From: Klebsormidium nitens
Lineage: Eukaryota > Streptophyta > Klebsormidiophyceae > Klebsormidiales > Klebsormidiaceae
NCBI GenBank assembly: GCA_000708835.1
Contig: DF237134.1
Coordinates: 92,815-156,814, forward strand
Length of the DNA: 64,000 bases
Reading direction: 5' to 3'
The notes beneath the pieces are model-generated. The model did not search any database. It was not told where the DNA came from and was given only the letters and a program-made list of their open reading frames with translations. The translations under genes were made by a program, and so were the position numbers. This document shows, piece after piece, positions 59,154 to 64,000 of this stretch (position 1 is its first letter; each line of letters opens with the position of its first letter).

Positions 59154-62100
59154 GCGGCTCCCGCTGTCAAACACGTGGCGGACCTCCCTTCAACCCCGCC
59201 CCAGACGCCCCCTCGGGAGTCTCCACCGACCGCAACGCAACAGAGCGCCCAGCACGAGAAAAGCGGAAAACTAGACCGGGACGAACCCCCAGAAGCCCGC
59301 CAGCCGGCGTGGAAGAGGGACGGGTTCGTCGAGTCGCTCTCGCAGCCGAGCCAAGCCGACTTTCCCCCTTGCGCTTCTGACGAGATTCCCGGGGATAAGC
59401 CCTCGAGTGCGGAACTCAAAAGCGCTGCGGCGCCGTCAAACCCTCCGCGACCCTCTGATCCCGCAAAACCTTCAAACCCTGCAAACCCTGCAAACCCTGC
59501 CAAAACCCTAAACCCGGAGAGGCCTGCCGAGGCTGGCCCCAAGGCTCCCGAGCTGGTGCTTGAGGAGTCCCCGGTTGGAGAGTCTCCAGAAATGGAGCCG
59601 GTCAAGGCGGATGAGGTTAGGCGGAGTCCCCGGAAGAAAGGGCAGGAGGGGCGACCGGGGGAAGCAATGGCAGGCGGTTGGAGGAACCGGGAAAAGCACG
59701 TGGGCGGTCGGAAGGAGGCGGGGGGCGGTCGGAGGGAAACTCCGGGCGGTCGAAAAGACATCGTGGGCGGTCGGAAAGAGTTCGCGGGCGGTCGGAAGGA
59801 TGTTGTGGGCGGTTCAAGAGAGCCTCCGGGCATCCCAGAAGTGGACAAAAGGTTTCGGGGGGAAGGCGCCGGGGCTGGAAGGGATTCTGGTGGCGGTCGG
59901 GAGAAGGTTTCGAACATCTGGGCGAATCCTTCTCGACGCCCCCTGAGCCAGGCGCAAAAGGGCCGCGTCACTTTTGTACGTCCGCAGAGGCACGACTTCG
60001 TCCGGAACTCCTCGCAGGCGGTCGCTGACGTGGCACGGAGGATGCGGGAGGTCACCCAAAGAGCCGCTCGGGAAAACAGTGCTTCGGCGAAGACTCTTCG
60101 AGAGAAGCGTGCTCGAGGAAAAGAGGCGTCGGCTTCGGACGGTCGCCGGACGCGAAGCGGGCGTCCGAACAAGCGGCCAATGGACAGCCAGTTTCTGGTG
60201 TATGGGGAGGGGCGAGCAGCATCGAGCCGTTGCGAGAAACAGACTGGGTCTCGAGAGACAGGCGCTGAGAAGAATGGCTTCAGCGAGTTGCCTTTCGAGG
60301 GGACAGGGCAAACTGAGGGCAGTGATAGTGACGACTTTGGGGAGGAACAAGCAGGGGAAGCAGGGGATCTGCGGGGAGGAGAGAGGGGTGACGCAGGGGT
60401 GACGTCAGGGGGGCTGAAGTGGCCGGAAGACCGGAAGCGGAAGCGGCTGCCGGGGTCCCAGGAGAGTCGGGAGAAGCGCCCGAAAGGAGGGGATGCCGAA
60501 GGAAAGGAAGGCAGGGAGAAGGGCCACGTGGCAGCAGGGAAAACGACCAGGTATGGTCACAGGAATCGGGAGAAAGCGGCAGGGAAAAGAAGCGCGGGAA
60601 AAGGAAAGGGAAAAGCAAGTGGGTTTTCTGGCGGGGTTGGAAAAATGTCCGACGATGGTGCAGCGAAAACGGAGGAAGGAGTCCCGGAAAGTGAAGGGTT
60701 TGGTCTGAGAAGGAGGATGCGGCGCAAGTGTTTTTCCAAGTATAAACGCGCACAGAAAGTAACGCGGAGGGAGAGTGAGAAGCCTAGCGAGAAGGCGCGG
60801 GGAGGAGTCACGACGCGTCATGGTGCCGCGCTGACCAAGGGGCTGAGGCTCAGGAAAGGGTCGAAGGTTTTGAGGTCCAATGCGGAGGGGACACGTGGCA
60901 AGTTGAAAAAGCGAGCAACCGCTGGTAGTAAGGCAGCGCCGGAAGGTCCAACTGAAGCAGAACGACCGGGAAGAAGGACGGCCGTCGATACCGAGGCTGC
61001 TGAGGCATCAGCGGAAGGGTCGGATGACGTCAGAGGAAAGTCGGATGACGTCAGCGGGGATGAAGGTAAAACAGCCAGTCCGAAACGAGCCCCCGGGAGA
61101 CGGGTCAGCTTCCAGGCGGTGTCTCCGGCCTCCCCCGCCCGTCGGTCCTCTGCGTTTGGGACCCAGCAGGCCGCCGCGGCGATCTTCGAGATGGCGGGGG
61201 CTGACGTCGTGGATGACGTCAGCGGATCCCCGGCTGCGAAGGGCGGGGGCGCGGCGACGCCGAGGCGGAGTCCTAGGGGGAAGAAGGTGGCGGGAAAGCC
61301 GGTGAGCGGGGAAAAGGATTGGTCCGGCGGAGTCCGCCGGAAGGACGACGAGGAGGTGCGAGAGGGAGTGAGGAAACGAGGTGACGCTGAGCCTGACGTC
61401 ATCGACCTCCGGGGAAATGGTGGGCGGGAAAAGAAGGCGGGGAGACGGGGGCCGATCCTGTCGAGTTGTCGTCAGAACCCGACGAGCAGCGAGCGGGGAG
61501 CCAAGAAGAGGAAGCTGTCGGACATCGGGACCGGCGGGGATGCGTCCGAGGGGTGCCACATGGCAAAGAGTGCCCGGTCCCAGAGCCCGGCTGCCAGGAA
61601 AGGAAAGCGGGTTAAGTCGGACATCGAGCTTTCAGAGGAAGACGGCGAGCCGGTACCGAGCGGGCCGCTTTTCGCGGGCTGCCGGTTCCTGCTGACCGGG
61701 CTTGAGACGGGGCAGAAAGAGAAGCTCACCGCGCTTCTTACGCAGCATGGCGGGCAGATTTTTGCTGACATCCCGGAGCCTCCTAGCAGGGGGGCAAATC
61801 TGGGGGCGGATCATACCCCCAGCCCGCTGAAGCCGAGGCGGCGCCATGCCCCGGGGCAGCCGGAGGCGACCATCGTGATTGCGGGCAGGCCTGTGCGGAC
61901 GCCCAAATTCTTGTACGGGTGCGCGGTTGGTTCGTGGCCGGTCCGAAGCGCGTGGGTGTCCGCTTGCGTGAAAGCGGGAACGCTGGTTTCGCGAGCGAAG
62001 TTCGAAAGCCCCCGAACGGAAACGTCCGCGAAGAATGGCACTGAAAAGTTTGTTGAGGAAGGCAAGGCGAGCGGCGGGGGAAAGAAGAGGGGGAGTGCGG

Positions 62101-63741
62101 GCGTTTCCGGGCGGAACCAAGCGGAAGAGCGGAACGGAAAGGAACTAGAGCAAGGCGTCCTCGCGGGCTTGCATTTGCACCTGCACGGGAGCGCGAGGTT
62201 CAAGAAGACGTGGGCGGATCTGGTGCGGCACGCAGGGGGCCACGTGTGCCGGTCGCTGGAGCACGATTGGGCGCACGCGGTGCTGCTGGAACCAGGAGTC
62301 GACGCGCCGCCGGATCTGAAGCGCGCGGCCAGGCGGGCGAAAGTTTCGATCAAGGTAAGGCGATGGAATTTGAATGTCCTTGTCGTTGAGCAGATTAGGT
62401 CAGTGTACTGTCGAAGGGCGCGGCGAACTGTGCCAAAATCCCTATCAAGGTGAGATTGTGACATGATATGTCCGTTTTTGAAGACCGGTCGACGAGCTGT
62501 GCACTCGTATCGGGGCAGTCAGGCAGGGAGTGCTTTTGTCTACGTGCAATCTGGTTGAGTCGGTGGGACCGACTTGCTGGCTAGCAAGATTCACTATCGT
62601 CACGTGTCTCTGAGACGCGAAACCTGGATCTTCGTTTTAGAGAGTTCGACGAGTATACAATTCCTCAGTCCGTTCTTCAAACGTTTTTGCCTGTTCCAAC
62701 CTCCCACTTTCCTCGCACTTGCTCGGTAAAATTGAGGTGATATCGGGCGATAAGCCAGGGTTGGTAAGCCGCTACGAATAAGTCAGAGCTAGCCCATCCA
62801 TTTGGAAGTTTGCAGCCGTCCGTTGACGTAGTTCGAAGCACAAGCCGTCGGTGCGGCCCGCTCTCAAAGCGCATGCAGCGTCAAGCATCAATAACTACAT
62901 CCAATGTTTACAAGATGGTCACTTCTAGAGTTTGCTAAAGCTCGTTCCGTCCACTTTGCAGACCCTGGACTGGGCCGTCGACGCTCTCCTGTCGGGCAGC
63001 CGCCCGGCCGACTTTCCAAACCCGCCAAACCCCCAAACTCTCGAGCAAGCCCTCTCACCCTCGGGAGCCGCAAGGCGCGACCAAGACAGCCCCAAGCATC
63101 CCCCAAAGAGGCGAAAGTCGAGCCTTGCTTCTAGCGACGAACTTTTACGAAAAGGCAAGGACCCGGAAGAGGCCGGCGAGCCAGATCACGCTCCCCGAAA
63201 TGTCCGAGAGGAAACTCCGCCGGAGGGGGGAGCTGCCTGGGAGGGTTTGGGCCTGCGAGAACCCCCCCCACTGCCGCCAGACGCTCTTACGGCGCCCGGG
63301 GAGTCGGACGTCCGCCCCGCAAAGCGGACGTACTTTTCGGTGGTGACGAGCGCCGGCGAGCGGTACCGGATCGGTGACGCGGCAGAGACTCAAGCTGACG
63401 GAAGCGCGAGCGCGCGCGTCGTCCAGCTGATGTCACTGTGGGAGTTGCCCGGGAATGGCGGGGAGGGGTGTATGCGGGCCACGTGTCGGCTTTTCATGCG
63501 CCCCCAGGAGACTGAGTTTCCAATTGGAGGCATGAGTGGTTTGGGGGCTAACCAAGGGTTAGCGGAAAGTGGTTTGCAGGAGGTGTATCTGTCCAGCGTG
63601 GTGCAAGAATTGGATGTGTCGGAGCTTAGGAGAAAGGTACATGTGGCAAGGAGCACAGGAGGTGCTGGTCCGAGTGCTGGTTTCCTATGTAGATTCTTCT
63701 ACGATGCGGAGCGGGAGATCTTGCAAAAGCTCAAAGGGTGA
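59154..63741 (+). CDS. 53BP1-like tandem BRCT plus BAH domain protein
   Basis: Two exons, 59154-62354 and 62962-63741, joined in phase 0, give ~1,326 residues in this part. The first ~830 residues are disordered and basic or acidic, with AT-hook-like RRTRSGRPNKRP, RSPRKK patches and GGRK repeats. BRCT1 starts at GPLFAGCRFLLTGL (61660) and ends PKFLYGCAVGSWPVRSAWV. BRCT2 (VLAGLHLHLHG, 62158 on) crosses the intron into TLDWAVDALLSG. The insertion pattern and the FLYGCAVG...V..W motif resemble 53BP1/Crb2-type BRCT pairs. A complete BAH domain follows (KRTYFSVVTSAGERYRIGD, 63322, to GFLCRFFYDAEREIL). Such pairs bind phosphorylated partners and BAH domains bind nucleosomes or methyl-histones, so a chromatin or DNA-damage mediator is likely. 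Its 5' part may include 51727-57560. Confidence 0.75.
59461..59520 (+). repeat. AAACCCTG repeat with a telo-box in coding sequence
   Basis: Three AAACCCTGC-like units are followed by AAACCCTAAACCC, which contains the plant telomere unit. The tract encodes repeated Asn-Pro-Ala triplets in the disordered region. Coding is the simpler explanation. Confidence 0.7.
59695..59820 (+). repeat. Short tandem GGTCGGA repeat coding GGRK units
   Basis: A GGGCGGTCGGAAxGA unit occurs about six times at 18-27 bp spacing. It encodes GGRK/GGRR followed by an acidic residue, ending GGSRE. RGG-like basic repeats of this kind often bind nucleic acid. Confidence 0.8.
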
Positions 63742-64000
63742 CGTAAACATACGACAGGAGAAATTGTTCTCGCCTTTGCGGGGGCAATTGAAAATTTAAG
63801 TGCCGACTCTTGCACGGACGGAGAACTTCTCTGTGCCAGCACTGTCCCCGACTACGTTAATGTCGTGCCGTAATGAGTCGAGGCTGTGCCGTGTCGGGTG
63901 CGCTCAACATATGCAGTCGAAGCGAAAAAGCATGATGCCTATGTAATAAGCTACGTGAAATAGCAAAATCTTATCTCACTCCGGTTAAAAACCCTATGTC
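63742..64000. other. 3' flank of the BRCT/BAH gene
   Basis: AT-richer sequence after the stop, presumably 3' UTR and intergenic. No further feature seen. Confidence 0.5.

Noticed and set aside
59501-59515. Interstitial telomere sequence
   Set aside because: Only about one and a half CCCTAAA units inside a coding Asn-Pro-Ala tract, too short to call telomeric.
59084-60172. 362-residue minus-strand frame opposite the BRCT/BAH exon
   Set aside because: Same strand-symmetric open-frame effect. The plus strand carries the BRCT and BAH domains in the same uninterrupted frame.
1-64000. CRISPR arrays, bacterial operons, insertion sequences, plasmid or phage features
   Set aside because: Spliced genes, plant-specific families and a Pol III gene show eukaryotic nuclear DNA. 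No regular spacer-repeat array or transposase was seen.

Overview
The window is eukaryotic nuclear DNA from the green-plant lineage. Most genes are split by GT-AG introns, many with GTGAG or GTAAG donors and TGCAG acceptors. The gene set mixes plant-specific proteins (CPR5, an EID1-like F-box protein, a NAP1-related SET-type histone chaperone) with an intraflagellar-transport dynein subunit (DYNC2LI1/D1bLIC), which seed plants without flagellated cells have lost. This points to a charophyte alga such as Klebsormidium, or to a bryophyte or other plant with swimming cells. That assignment is inference; no species was identified by search. Exon models were built by hand from splice motifs, and reading phase was checked across each junction given. 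Boundaries are probably right to within a base or two.

Layout. 1-1600: poorly resolved minus-strand exons of one or two unknown genes, one running off the left edge. 3537-6453 (+): PIGX, an ER cofactor of GPI mannosyltransferase I, in four exons. 7293-14183 (-): NRP/SET histone chaperone, ten exons, 340 residues. 15064-20023 (+): DYNC2LI1, ten exons, 386 residues, divergent from NRP. 21181-30782: a locus built from three units of a divergent gene pair. The minus gene (A) encodes an unknown membrane protein and the plus gene (B) a coiled-coil/BTB-like protein. The three units are in different states of completeness, and the last B copy is a pseudogene. 31359-34120 (-): a 154-residue EF-hand protein. 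34900-39562 (+): an alpha/beta-hydrolase of the epoxide hydrolase family, eight exons with the full catalytic triad. 40931-43532 (+): an EID1-like F-box protein. 44529-47602 (-): CPR5, a nucleoporin-type membrane protein. 48605-50155 (-): an unknown secreted or single-pass membrane protein. 51727-63741 (+): very long disordered exons ending in tandem BRCT domains and a BAH domain. These may be one ~3,060-residue DNA-damage or chromatin mediator, or two adjacent genes. A Pol III tRNA-like gene interrupted by a ~140-nt insertion lies at 58247-58459.

Several introns carry partial copies of a neighbouring exon edge, including its splice site (PIGX twice, epoxide hydrolase, DYNC2LI1). Other introns carry 25-157 bp tandem duplications. 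The items most worth checking are the interrupted tRNA-like gene, the A/B triplication with its repeated GC-rich promoter, the dense TGACGTCA octamers inside the BRCT/BAH coding exons, and the exon-edge duplications.
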